DNA of 64,000 nucleotides, taken from the NCBI GenBank assembly GCA_015680905.1, contig CM027378.1, forward strand, positions 107,095,501-107,159,500, in the 5' to 3' direction. This document shows positions 24,061 to 35,490 of this stretch, one piece after another. Made by a program: the position numbers and the translations under genes. Origin of the DNA: Coptis chinensis. Taxonomy: Eukaryota; Streptophyta; Magnoliopsida; Ranunculales; Ranunculaceae. A model generated the notes under the pieces. The model ran no database searches, had not been told where the DNA came from, and saw only the letters and a list, made by a program, of their open reading frames with translations. Numbering within the stretch: the first letter of the stretch is position 1; each line of letters begins with the position of its first letter.

Positions 24061-24734
24061 AATTTTTTAAATCCACCTAGTAAACAAATACTTCAGAAGA
24101 ACAAAGCATTTGACACCTTTATTTTCAGACTTGAGACAGTCCCTACCTACACCATGAATGAGTTTTGTGCTAAACCCACATCCTCATTGTTTACATGTTT
24201 TCCTTCTACAACTTATCCATATCCACCATATCTTCCACAACCATTCACTTTTCCAAACTTATTCACTAGGACACCCTCTCGTGCAAAAATGAAAAAGAAG
24301 GTGCATGCTAGGTTACGTTATAGGGTTATCCAACTTCGCTTTCAGTTCACTAGGTTGCATCATAGGAAATCTTGGTGCTTGATTGTGTTTGGATATGTTT
24401 TCTGTGATATTTATTTATGAAATGATCCCCAACTATTTCGGTTGTTGATATATGATAAACTGCATGTTCATACATATGTTTAGATAAAGTCTCGAGTATC
24501 TGACTATAAATGACTCATTTTTTTGTGTTTGGTGCATTTCCTTTCATTTCCATATATTGGTGAGTGCACAATTAAGGTAACCGGGCCCTCCCTATGGAGT
24601 GTGTGGCTGTAAGTACAAGATCCTAAGTCCACGTTTAACATAATTCACGTTTTCCACTCTTGCATGTTTTCTCGGATTTTTGAGTCATGTTTCTCTATGG
24701 AGTGAATTATGTCTTGCTTATTGTTTTTCCTTAT

Positions 24735-24738
24735 AAAA

Positions 24739-24770
<32 letters not shown>

Positions 24771-24795
24771 AAATATATATATATATATATATTAA
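24735..24795. repeat. (AAAT)n / (TA)n microsatellite
   Basis: About seven AAAT units run into about ten TA units within the 3' region of the Athila-like fossil. The sister copy at 18.43 kb has a shorter version. Confidence 0.95.
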
Positions 24796-24901
24796 AGAAT
24801 AAACATAGTAATCTAGGAAGTCTCGGGAATCTGACTTTAAAAGACCCACTTAAAAAACAAATTTTCTAAACGTTGTTGTAAAAATTTGTTTTGGGGTGGG
24901 G

Positions 24902-25275
24902 TGTCGTGATGTTCCGTCCTAGAATGTTTTATGTCCCATTAGAGTTGCTTAGGCCGTTTAATTGTATTTCGATTCGGGTTGACATAATCTATGAATTTAG
25001 AGTTCATTCGTTCGCATAACGTACGTCATGCACGTACTTTGAGGCATTTTCCACTATCTTATATGTCATCTACGATCGGAATAGAGTGTTTTATAGATCA
25101 TTGGATTGGAAATTCTCTCCTGATCATTTCCATATCTCATTTGCAAAAATTGGACCGGTAACGAAGCGGCAATATTAGTTTGAAGTTGCGCGAAAAATCG
25201 AAAATTTCGAATTGGGCTTGGGCCCAACCCGCGCGCACCGGCAATGCACCTGCGCCCCTTACCTTCGCACCATTT
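24902..25275 (+). repeat. Second LTR start of the Athila-like complex
   Basis: The segment lies just after the polypurine tract (ttttggggtgggg, 24888-24901) and begins TGTCGTGATG. It is about 85-90 percent similar by eye to 18.56-18.96 kb. It is cut off near 25275, where unrelated AT-rich DNA begins. Confidence 0.65.
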
Positions 25276-25820
25276 TGGAATTGAATTGAACTAACTTTTT
25301 ACTTGGTTCATTATATAGTCAATTTGGATTTGAGTAACAATCTTACAATAGTATAGAAGGCTATTACATTACAGAAAAGATTACAAATAGTTTATCTAAA
25401 GCCTACTCGAATATATTTAAGGTTAAATTTTGGTTAGGTTTGCTAGAAGCTATTTTGATGAAATTCCTTTCACCTCTGTGAAGATACTTAAGTTAGGGAC
25501 CAATTTTATATGCAACCAATTTGATGGAGTATTTTCATGGGGTTAAGTTAGGGATGTTGGAAAACTTTTTTGTTTTTGTAGGTTTGCTCGACCTTCTTGT
25601 TATTTTTTCTTTAGCTTTTGAATTTAGCAATCGAATACACGTTGTTACCATTGTAGGTCTTGGTGACACTTCTTGAGTACTCCATGAACTAATGTTGTTA
25701 GTGTACAAACTACAAACAGATCAATCGGATGTTCAGGTGTGGAAAGTTGATGTATTTCTCTGTTTTTGGTCGTGTATGTTAATAGCCTTCCCCCTATTTA
25801 TATAATTGTTTGTTCTCGAC

Positions 25821-25916
25821 AGTGGGACTGCGGCAGGAATGGATATTGTTGTCTCCAACATCCGAGCTTATGTTAGTGCACTTAAGAAGATGTTTGATTT
25901 CTCAAGAACATCTAAG
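25821..25916 (+). pseudogene. Isopropylmalate synthase (LeuA) C-terminal exon fragment
   Basis: An exon bounded by an AG acceptor (25819-25820) and GT donor (25917) reads [20 protein letters not shown], then LKKMFDF. This matches the LeuA regulatory-domain end of plant 2-isopropylmalate synthase and related methylthioalkylmalate synthases (SGTG.GMDIVVSS.RAY..ALNKML.F). Plastid IPMS catalyses the first step of leucine synthesis and is feedback-inhibited through this domain. Only this exon is present. Confidence 0.72.
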
Positions 25917-25919
25917 GTC

Positions 25920-27390
25920 TCTCTAGAATGTTTTGAAGTAATAGCTTAAAGATGTGATGATTCATTGTTTATGCAAACCGAAACAAAATCCTCCGTGCAA
26001 CATCAAGCTTGGCTTCCTAAGACATGTTTATAGGATGGAGTACATTGTCTTTGTCTTTCTAAACCCTTTGCTTTTGGTTATACATTGTGAAGTATGAGCA
26101 TTTATTCTCTGTTTGGTCTTGTACTGTTTGTACTTCCTAGAGTGACTTAGATGATTGAGTTGTTTGCTGATCACCATCATTTTCTTTCGTAGTCAATTTT
26201 GTCATTTGTAAACGTGTATAGCGTCAAAAGTTACAACAGGTCTTACTTGGGGTTCTAGAGAGTTTTGGCAGTTTATAGCTGGCAGGTGCTGTTTATGGAG
26301 TAAAATAGGATAACGTTATTTTTATTTTCAAGGTCCCGCGGTACTTGCAATTCCACTATTTGTATTGTATTGAAAGTTCTATTAAGGTTGAAATTCGCCA
26401 ATATGCAGGCACATTAATTATTTGCATCAATGGTACAAATGCAATTGCATCTTATCTGTTTGGAACTGATCACTCAAGTCACCTCTGCTTATTATTTTTT
26501 TTTTCCGATAATCAAGTTACCAGATGTTTTGGTGTAAATATGTACAAGGAAATGAGGTTGATTGTTGAAGTTGTCCTCTACTGAATGTTGAAGTTATTTC
26601 TTTAGAAAATTCCAGCTTTAAGGCTGTTTATAGAATGTTCATGGGCATGTAGAGGTACTAGATAGCGTGCGCCGAAGGCGTGGCAAGTTCTCATTCAAAC
26701 CACTGGTGGAAGTCTGATTGTGTATCTGTTTCTCATATTATTCTTATTTCATTTGTTTTAATTGGTGTTCTTCTATGTTTAAGTCCATTTAGATGAATGA
26801 GTCTAGAGGGTTTGTGCAAATCACTACCGGATTTATTGAATGAGAACTGTCTTTGCAGCCTTTTAATAGGATCAAAAACATTGGAAAGTCGTCAAATAAT
26901 GGGGAGGTTATGTCCAAATTACCCCTCAGGTGGTTCAAATAGCCAATATAATACAATCAAAAAAGAGGGGGGGGGGGGGTTCAAGTTCAGGCTGCTTCTA
27001 CAGAGTTAGTGCCTCTATCGTACGGCACGGGCATACCCTAGTAATATATAATCAGTAAGAACACCTATTGGAATATGTTTAAACATATAATTTCTTGCAC
27101 CACTCTCTATAAAAAGGAAGCATCAAACCTTGATAAAACTCATCGACTTCTTTTTATTGTTAGGTATAACAATAGAAGTTTGATTGAAGTTTTGTGAGAA
27201 TGCCCAATGTGGCGAAGATAATATTGAAGCTACTTGAATAGTAAGGCATTCCCAATTACAATAAAAGAATTATGATAAACACTACTTAAAATGCAAAACT
27301 ATATTTGTTGAGACATTTATTCCCCCTACATATCGAGTGTAAATGTGTCACATATAGTAAAATTTGTACAAAAAACGAAAAAAATTATGA
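25920..27390. other. No gene recognised
   Basis: AT-rich DNA. Short frames at 26345-26584 and 26797-27009 do not resemble known proteins. A G-tract (about 26968-26982) and minor simple repeats are present. The first few hundred bases may be intron sequence downstream of the IPMS exon. Confidence 0.5.
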
Positions 27391-27394
27391 ATGT

Positions 27395-27560
27395 TGATAA
27401 GACGTGCGCCTTGTGCGCCTTGCTCTCCAAGAAAATGCGCAAAAAGGCACGTGCCTTATGTTAGTTCTCATGCCTTGGTCAAGGCAAGGCACAAAAGTGT
27501 GTATTGCCGCGCCTCGCACCTTAGTCGCGTGCCTATTTGCACCTTGCCTACACTGGGCGT
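27395..27560. repeat. 'gcgccttgtgcgcc' dispersed-repeat-like segment
   Basis: A GC-rich island in AT-rich DNA with repeated and complementary 'gcgcctt', 'aaggcacgtgcctt' and 'aaggcaaggcac' strings. Such segments are common in plant non-autonomous DNA elements. I could not define termini or a target-site duplication. Confidence 0.4.
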
Positions 27561-27639
27561 GAATAGTAACTACATGGCGGAATTGTTTAGTACCATACTA
27601 AAGAAGCCATTAGAAGAGGTTAGACTAAGTTTGGAAAGA

Positions 27640-27900
27640 ATCTAACTCAGTGGGGGCTATACAAGCATTTAGATCAAGACAATTACCATGGAACGTTACT
27701 AGAAGATGGCAAGGATGTCGGCAATTGCTGCAACAATGCGTTCTGACATCAACTTGGAAGGAATCAAAATTTTCAGCCGACCAAGCGGCCAAACAAGCTA
27801 CCAGAGAAGCAACACAAGAAACTCCATCTTTTGTATGAAAGGAAGCCACCATGGCTATATAAATGGGAGGCTCCCCAAACTATGTATTTTAGATTTGACT
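27640..27900 (+). pseudogene. LINE ORF2 C-terminal RNase H fragment
   Basis: Frames read AIQAFRSRQLPWNVTRRWQG, then WKESKFSADQAAKQATRE and, in a shifted frame, PPWLYKWEAPQTMYFRFD with a stop. The pattern 'E.NFSAD.LAK' followed by a conserved tail ending YFRF is the end of the RNase H domain in plant L1-type LINEs. A frameshift lies around 27835. No poly(A) tail or flanking duplication was identified. Confidence 0.65.
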
Positions 27901-28359
27901 AGTTAGTCGTCGTTTTTTTGTAGAGAGTTGTGCAAATCAGGGGTGGATCCCCCCTCCCCAAAATAATAATATATAGTGGTCACTATTTATGAATTATACC
28001 CCCAAAAATTCAAAAACCAAGTAATAGTTACAAACTTACAACTAAAGCTAGTAGCCCCCACTTCGTGGAGAATCCTGCGTCCGCCTTTGGTGCAAATGAT
28101 TAGTGGGATTGAGAGGAGCCTACCTAGTAGGGCATTTTCCATAATGATGCAGCCCTCTGCCCTATTAGCTTGAGTTGTATATCTTGTATGTAACTCCTTT
28201 CCTACACTTTTTATATATGCTTTACATAAAAGCGGACATGTCCATTTGAGACGGACATGTTCGTTAGAAGTTTATATAAAGTTTATATAGTGTTTTCATA
28301 AACTTATACAGTGTCGTCGATTAACGATGTCCGTCAACCGAAATGTCCGTTTAAGAGAC

Positions 28360-28360
<1 letters not shown>

Positions 28361-28420
<60 letters not shown>
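28361..28420. repeat. (TA)n microsatellite
   Basis: About 30 TA units. The 'acatgtcc' strings just upstream (28235-28350) are in inverted orientation around 'gagacggacatg', which suggests a small foldback element. Confidence 0.95.
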
Positions 28421-28564
28421 GGTTTGTCTAGGGTGCCACTCTTATAGTGACACCCTTATCTCACTCTTCTCTTGAGCCGCCGGATCTCGCCCTCAAGATC
28501 TGAAGATCTCAATGAGGGTAAAAACGTATTTTCCTCATCATCTTCTCAAAAAAGAAAAAAAAAA

Positions 28565-28745
28565 AACCGATCTAACAAAAAAAAAAGAGGGATCGACTTT
28601 ATCAGTACCCAATTCCATCGCCATTAACAACCACCTAAAAAAACAGATCTAGCAAAAAAAAATGAGGGATCGACTTTATCAGTACCCAATTCCATCGCCA
28701 TTAACAACCACCTAAAAAAACAGATCTAGCAAAAAAAAAACAGAT
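28565..28745 (+). repeat. 77-bp tandem duplication
   Basis: The unit 'gagggatcgactttatcagt' through 'ccacctaaaaaaacagatct' occurs at 28587 and 28664 nearly unchanged, with a decayed third start at 28741. Perfect identity across most of the unit suggests a recent duplication. Confidence 0.9.
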
Positions 28746-29221
28746 CGACTATAGTATTGGAATATTTCCATTGCCATTAACGACCACCTGAGCTCTCTAA
28801 ACTTCACTCTCTCTCTCGAGTTCCAATTAAGGTATGCTTTCATTAACACATTTTATTCTCTACTTTGGCGATGGAAATCGTATTTGTATAAATTGGTTAG
28901 TTACTTGATGTACATTGTATCAATTGGTTCAGAAAAAAGTGCATTATACCTTGTAGTATTTTAGTCCTTGTAAACTTGTAAGTACGACTCAGACTTGTCT
29001 GTTTTGAGGAGCTGGAGTAACCATTTTTTTTTCGTATGAGTATACTAAGCGGATAGATGATTTTGACGAGTATTTGTCCATCAAACTGCAATAGTGAAAA
29101 TCCGTAGTAGTAAGTAATAACTAAGATTTTGAGGAACATTAGCAGCCGATGAGGAAAAGAAACTGCAGCCAATCTACCTATATGCTTATATGGTAGCAAA
29201 TGTGGCACATTTGATTGGTGC

Positions 29222-29437
29222 CTAAGCAGTAAGCATACAACATGGTAGAGGTACCCTTGGAGTTGATTCCTCTTCTAGACAGTTCTCGTGTATGCAAACT
29301 GGGGTTCTAAAGAAGTAGAACCATATATACAATTCAGAGTCGGAGTGTCGGACCATTGGATCCACTATGTTCAAGAGAGACATACGCTTGCTTTGGGCAA
29401 CCACCAAAGTTAATAGAACGACAACCAACATAAGCAT
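29222..29437 (-). CDS. Hypothetical 71-residue protein with hydrophobic N-terminus
   Basis: The frame starts MLMLVVVLLTLVVAQSK, a plausible signal peptide, followed by a short polar part with cysteines at VCIHENC and PCC near the end. I do not recognise the family. No promoter or splice evidence supports expression. It may be chance or a decayed secreted peptide. Confidence 0.2.
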   Translation of the reverse strand: MLMLVVVLLTLVVAQSKRMSLLNIVDPMVRHSDSELYIWFYFFRTPVCIHENCLEEESTPRVPLPCCMLTA

Positions 29438-29539
29438 GATAACTTTCGTTCATCATATATCTATCTTTGGGAAAAACCTTTTACGCAAAATGCTAAATTG
29501 CCGAAAAAAATCCTAAATTGCCGAAAAAAATATTCTTCA

Positions 29540-30175
29540 TGCCGTATTCTGTCAGAGTTTTGAACTCTGTCAGAGTTCGGTGAACTCTATTAGAGTTTTG
29601 AACTTTGTCAGAGTTCGGTGAACTAGCATATTCGGTGAACTCTGTCAGAGTTTTGAATTCTATCAGAGTTTTGAACTCTGTCAGAGTTCGGTGAACTAGC
29701 ATATTTGGTGAACTCTGTCAGAGTTTTGAACTCTTTCAGAGTTCGGTGAACTCTGTCAGAGTTTTGAATTCTATCAGAGTTTTGAACTCTGTCAGAGTTC
29801 GGTGAACTCTTTCAGAGTTTTGAACTTTGTCAAAGTTCGGTGAACTCTATCAGAGTTGTGAACTCTGTCAGAGTTCGGTGAACTAGCATATTCGGTGAAC
29901 TCTTTCAGAGTTTTGAACTCTGTCAGAGTTCGGTGAACTCTATCAAAGTTTTGAACTCTGCCAGAGTTCGGTGAACTAGCATATTCGGTGAACTCTATCA
30001 GAGTTTTGAATTCTATCAGAGTTTTGAACTCTGTCAGAGTTCACCGAACTCTATCAGAGTTTTGAACTCTGTCAGAGTTCGGTGACAAACACATATTCGG
30101 TGAACTCCGTTAGAGTTCGGTAAACTCTATCAAAGTTCGGTGAAGTAGCATATTCGGTGAACTCTGTCAGAGTTT
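29540..30175. repeat. Palindromic minisatellite built on gaactctgtcagagttc
   Basis: More than 30 copies of a 17-19 bp monomer, GAACTCTGTCAGAGTT(C/TT), occur, grouped into higher-order units with 'ggtgaactagcatattcggt'. Each monomer is nearly self-complementary (ACTCTGNCAGAGT). Frames through it are low-complexity repeats and not genes. Variation (tctatc, tctttc, tctgcc) sits at the loop of each palindrome. Confidence 0.95.
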
Positions 30176-30356
30176 TGATGTTTAAGTTATTTACACTGTT
30201 TATGTACATTGGGATTTTTGACTGTTTAAGTTATTTATATTTTTAATTTTTTTGATTTATAGAAATGGAGGCAGAGACATCAATGTTATGTTTATCCAAG
30301 TTCAAAATAAATAAATCATTAAATCAAACAATGAAGTTATGAACTTATTGTCTCTC

Positions 30357-30718
30357 TTGTTGATATCACTAGATTTTTATTTGAGGCCATATATCGAGTA
30401 GATCTTTTGCTTGATTCAAAATAAATATATAGCTCTGTTTTGAGGTAAGCTGTTCTATCTTTCTATTTTTTTTTTTTATATATATAATGTTATGTTTGAT
30501 TCAATTCTTTTGAATTCTAGACACCCATTTTGTACTTTCCTGTTGATATCACCCATTCTTAAAATGAAGTTAAGAATGGATGAAAACAAAAATAAAGTTG
30601 AACCTAGCTAGTGGTCATCCATCTAACACAAGTTTCACAAGATTTCGAGTATAACAAAATTTATATTTTCGCAAGTATAGCGGATATATATAGATACGTT
30701 CCGTAAGATCCACATCAA
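30357..30718 (+). repeat. Direct repeat, left copy (about 365 bp)
   Basis: This begins 'atcactagatttttatttga' and ends 'gtaagatccacatc'. It is repeated at 32283-32669 with small indels around an AT tract. The pair encloses 1.56 kb. The ends are not TG..CA, so an LTR pair is possible but not shown. Confidence 0.85.
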
Positions 30719-30724
30719 ATGATA

Positions 30725-32280
30725 TCGAAGTTTTGCATTCACCAAATTCAGGAAGGATAAATCAGTTGATAATCAGAGAAGTGAAGTTAGACAAGCTCTT
30801 TGTGACACCATTTAGAATGGTGTAATAGGAAGTAAATACAAGCACAAACTAAGAGAAAACAAAGAACTCGCTGCCCTATGGAAATCCACCAAAGGGATAA
30901 GAGTTGTGTTACTAGAACTCACCACTCTATGGAATCCACCAAAGAGATAAGAGTTGTTTCACCAAGAAGAACCACTTCTTCTCAATAAAAGTCCTATATC
31001 TTCATTCAAATACTGCTCTACTTCCATTACAAGTCTTAGAGAATTTATAGCTAAATACAAACTTCGGATGCGAAGAGACAAGCATTAAAACTATTCCTGA
31101 TTTTCTACTAAGTTCAAAGTCAAACTTGAATCTGAACAGAACGTTTCTCCATACATAACACACACCACTAGAAAGCTCATGAAGTCTAGTTTCCAACCAA
31201 ATTTACGGTTCGCAAAACAAAGGTTTCTAGAGAAAGTTATGATCATTTTGTCGTATGTTGTCAAACTGGACTACCAATCCAAATTACACTTATTTGGGCT
31301 ATATCTTGGACTTTCAATTGAATGTTTCGTCATCACTTTGGCTTATCGCGAGGAGTCAATCCTGCTACTTGGGCGTACTTCCTTCTCAGGAACGGTGAAT
31401 AAGGCTAGGTACTACGAGTACAACAAACCCTTATGTGAACTAATGACCAATTCATTGTCCTGAATCAAGCCAAAGCGTCTGTGCTTTATATACAACCAAT
31501 ATACTTAGATGCTTATTGTGTTTCAGTTAACCGATCGGCACCAATACATAGTAAATCGAACACTTCAACATCAGATAAACTCTCAAAGGTAACTAATCAG
31601 AAGTGACTACTCTTCAAATTCTCATCAGATTACTAGTTTATGGTACCGATCTCAGTCAACTAAATTAAATCTTTAAGTTGTACAAAGTCACAAACCTTAT
31701 TCCGAAATATTTCTCAAAAAGCTAACCGAATCCAAAGTCTAAATCTTCCAACAAAGATGTGATCAAGAGAAATGTAGAAACGATACCAAATTCAACATAG
31801 AGTTCATACAGATCGATCAAAGGTGAAAAGATGACAAGACACCACTTGAGCACTAATTCGACATCACATATATTATTTATTTGGGATATTTTCAGTAATG
31901 TAGGGTAGCATTCTAGCAAAGCGCCGACCGATTATAGGTGGCATTCATGGCAGAGGAAGGATATCATAGAACAAACATCCTTTTCACACACCAAAATGTA
32001 AACACTCATTCTTTTATGTTAGTACATTATTAGTAAAGAAAACGCGTTTGTTAAGCAAAGTAGATTTAGGTAACTCACACATAGAGAACAAGAGAAATCC
32101 AATAGCAGATCCAACTAAGCAAACACCCCAAAAATCTTATCCACACAATACAATCTTGATACATAATATCCCACTATTTAGCAACAAAGTACGAGAAAAT
32201 TGAGTTTTCCAAAGTCAGCTAAATACACTAATTAATAGAAGAGTTATTCAGTTTCCTTTTTCTCTTTTTGTGTGTATGTG
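30725..32280. other. Sequence between the direct repeats; no gene recognised
   Basis: The segment has an internal duplication near 30860-30960 ('ccaccaaagggataagagttg' type, twice). The 31.18-31.45 kb part ('agtctagtttccaaccaaat', 'tttgtcgtatgttgtcaaactgg') resembles leader or LTR text seen in many plant LTR elements. No coding domain was found. It could be the non-coding inside of a small LTR-type element. Confidence 0.4.
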
Positions 32281-32282
32281 TA

Positions 32283-32385
32283 TCACTAGATTTTTATTTG
32301 AGGCCATATCGACTGGAGTATTGCTTGCTTGATTCAAAATAAATATATAGCTCTGTTTCAGGTAACTGTTCTATCTTTCTATCTT

Positions 32386-32416
<31 letters not shown>

Positions 32417-32669
32417 ATGTTATGTTTGATTCAATTCTTTTGAATTCTAGACACCCATTTTGTACTTTCCCTGTTGATATCACCTATTCTGTTGATATCA
32501 CCCATTCTTAAAATGAAGTTAAGAATGCATGAAAACCAAAATAAAGCTGAACCTAGCTAGTGGTAATCCATCTAACACAAGTTTCACAAGATTTCGAGTA
32601 TAACAAAATTTATATTATCGCAAGTATAGCGGATATATATAGATATCGCGTCCGTAAGATCCACATCCA
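32283..32669 (+). repeat. Direct repeat, right copy
   Basis: Partner of 30357-30718. It differs by an expanded TA tract (32392-32415) and a duplicated 'ctgttgatatcaccyattct' (32470-32510). Confidence 0.85.
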
Positions 32670-33424
32670 TCCCCATAATCCCTTTCTGTGGTGCTCATAG
32701 TCTCCATTAAGTTATAGGGCTTTCATGTTGCACTTTCCCCGGGAACTTTGTTAGTAGTGTTCAGTCACACTTCACAAGAAAGGATGTAATGTGGACGGAG
32801 GCCGGTTTGTCACAACCCAAGTAACATATAATTTCTGATTATTAAGAAAAATATAATAAACAATGATATGCGGAGCTTCAATTGACTCTTACTTTTGCTC
32901 TCACTTATCTAAAGTTCTGAACTAGTTATGTTACTGGTGGTTGAACTCTATGAAAGTCGTTAATGATTGGAATATGGAAGATGCCAAGATGGTATCTTTT
33001 ATTATAGAATCCATGTCATCCAATCTGTTCTTTTATTACAAGAAAAATATATAATATAACTACAAATAATTCTTATAGAATTCATGTTAATAGTACTGAC
33101 ACCTTTCAGGTCAAAACAAGGTAAGTAATAAGTTTTTGCTATGACGATCTCCACGAGACCACGATGTGTAGATCATCCTCGCTAAAAGTCATGAGTAACT
33201 CTATGCTGTTGAGCTTCATATAAGTGTTCCTTTGATTTATTAGCTTACACATCCTTTGGAACAACATCAATAGCAAAACAAGTACATACTCATGTATCTT
33301 GAATTACTTGATAAAATTTACCCAAAAAATAATAAAAATAAAAATAATGTATCTTGATAAATCAATTTAGTTTTTGAGTTAGAGACTTAAGATCGAAAGT
33401 ATCGACAGTTGTTCCCTTTGATTA

Positions 33425-33665
33425 GGGGTGGTCATCGAGTCGGCGAGCGAGTATTGGCATGCTTTCAGATTAATTTCGTGAGTTTTCGAGTCGAGTTCGA
33501 GCGAGGTCAAACTCAATGTCGAGGTCCACTTTGTGCTCAAACTCGACTTCGATTTGAATTATAATTAGCTCGAGCTCGATTTCGACTCGACTCGTTTTAC
33601 AAAGCGAGCTCGAGTGGCTTCGACCGATCGAGCTCGAGACTTCGTAGGTCATGAGCTTGCATCCG
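33425..33665. repeat. GAGCTCGAG-rich dispersed element
   Basis: The stretch starts 'aggggtggtcatcgagtcgg' and is dense in 'gagctcgag' and 'cgactcga' palindromes. This is the look of a common plant non-autonomous DNA element ('GGGTGTTCA..GAGCCGAGCTCGA' type). The frame on the minus strand (VEIELELIIIQIEVEFE) is an artefact of the repeat. Ends were not defined. Confidence 0.5.
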
Positions 33666-33839
33666 GAAACTTGATGGCATATATACTCAAAATTGTTGAA
33701 TAAACCCCATTTTGTATGATTTAAGTACAAAAATTCCAAAAACGTAACCAAAGGTCTGATTCTAAGTCACGAGTTAGAACCGGTGCTTACACCGAAGTAG
33801 TTGTCGTTGCCTTAAAAGTTCTGAACTACAAGTAAAAGA

Positions 33840-35110
33840 GAGTCCCGGGGAACTTGATGAGGATTATATTAAACTTTAGCTGGGTCTTGCGACATACATA
33901 CATCTGCGGGGATGAAAACAAAAGAGGGAAAGAGCTGTCTTACTTTCGATTGAGCGCCAAGCCTTAGTAAAAGCGGTATGTGATTTGATCTCAACCTCGA
34001 TCTCTATAGTTACTCATCACACTACAAAAGACCAATCTCTTGTTACTAATATTCGTAATCCGGGGACCACATCATTTATATGCGGCTCTCGGCCAAGAAA
34101 GGGTACTACCTCTCACAACATCCCTCGCGAGGGTAGGTGGTAGTTTGGTTTAGCCTTACCCCCAACCCGTGCGAACTTATATCTAATTTAGGCAGTAGGG
34201 CGGGTAGGTGCAAAAAGTCGTCTTCGAGGGGACATGCTTTGTTGAAGACATCTCTATACCCATTCAGGAGTGAAGGGCCTAGTAGGCTCCTCCTTGGAGA
34301 GATAAGTCTTGATTGAGATAGGGCAGGTCCTTGTAGAATTGGTTTGTTTTTTGGCGGCAAGATTAAGGTATATTACTTAGTAACAGCAAGTGGCATTCTC
34401 CCTTCTTTCATATAGCCTACTTGGACTAGATAAACCTATGCCTCTCGACCTAGGCACGGGTATTTGTCCTTAAGTCCTTGAGGGGAGGCCGGTTGTTCGT
34501 GTTGGAGAGAGCTTCGACCGTCGCCATGCTTCTTAGACTGAGTCAACCCGCCTATTTATTGTGCACCTATGTTTTCTAGGAATCTGAGATTCGCTTTAAC
34601 ATTTATCACTTTCGCTTCCCGAGTGGGGGGTAGACAAATGTTCCATCCATCTGGATTTTTATGCGGCAATGACCAAGTATAGTCCCATTCGAATTAAGAG
34701 GAATGGCGATGTTGGCGGACCCTATTTCTTATCTTGTCTTGGAAGGTCATTTTGCTATGGCGGATGGAAGTTGCCAAAGTTACATTCACCATGGCGGAGT
34801 GATCCTCTTCCTATTGATCAAAAGCGCCCGCGCTGGTTTAGAATTCTATTATAAGGGCACCCCCAAACATCTCAAGTGATTAGGCAGGCTTTCAAAGAAA
34901 TAAGCGAACTTCGCCCGCGAGCTTTTCAAAGTTGGTTTATTGATGCTTGATGACATACCTTGATTGCTAGCAAAGAGTATTCCACAAAGCTTTTAAAGGC
35001 TTTGAAAAAGTCCCACCCCTTAATAAAAGCTTATGGCCTAAGAAATTCTTTTAAGTTTAGATGTTGTAAAACTTCAACTCACACGCCGCATACAAACTAA
35101 AAGAGGTTAC
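33840..35110. other. GC-richer island, possible mitochondrial-DNA insertion
   Basis: Base composition is clearly less AT-rich than on either side. Strings such as 'gcgaacttcgcccgcgag', 'gagcgccaagccttag' and 'cgcccgcgctggttt' are typical of plant mitochondrial intergenic DNA. No mitochondrial gene was recognised, so this is an inference from composition and wording alone. Confidence 0.4.
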
Positions 35111-35490
35111 CCCGACTTGCTAGTTTTTCGAATCACGCATGTCTTATATTGTCTTTCTCTTATGCCGCGTCGACTATTTTCGTTTTACAAATGTGCTTCT
35201 TTTTTCGATGTTCATTATCTCCATGGCGGCTTTAAAGTTTTACATAAGTCGTTCTCGCAAAGTTTTCCTAGTCGATTTCGCATGCTTGAATTAGATTGGG
35301 TTTTTTTTGTTAGTGTGTGGAGGGGGGATTTAATAGAGGAGTATAGTTTGCCTAGATACATGCACACCTTAGATATAGATTGGCATGCGTGCACACCGCC
35401 TTATTTTGTTCTTTGTTTTTTCACGTTGGTATTGCAACAATTTGAATTAGTTGAATGTCTTATTTTTAACTCTTATTTATTTTGTAGCAA

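Larger units (their letters stand above)
18420..25275 (+). mobile_element. Rearranged Athila-like Ty3/gypsy complex (fossil)
   Basis: Parts in order: a 3' untranslated/polypurine region and LTR start (18.42-19.17 kb), RNase H and integrase (19.17-20.76 kb), post-integrase sequence with 'aaccgggccctccctatgg', an LTR-end/leader-like stretch (20.94-21.36 kb), gag-protease (21.37-24.06 kb), then the same 3' region, polypurine tract and LTR start again (24.42-25.28 kb). The 18.44-18.96 and 24.79-25.27 segments are direct repeats of about 500 bp. RNase H-integrase before gag-protease is not the order of one intact element, so at least two insertions or a recombination are mixed here. It is broken with ten or more breaks overall and looks old. 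Confidence 0.75.

Noticed and set aside
29493-29702. TEFKTL-type repetitive frame, and a CRISPR-like look of the 29.5-30.2 kb array
   Set aside because: Monomers are adjacent palindromes without unique spacers of constant length, in a plant nuclear context; it is a minisatellite.
30357-32669. Calling the direct repeats a TRIM or solo LTR pair
   Set aside because: No TG..CA ends, primer-binding site or polypurine tract could be shown; kept only as direct repeats.
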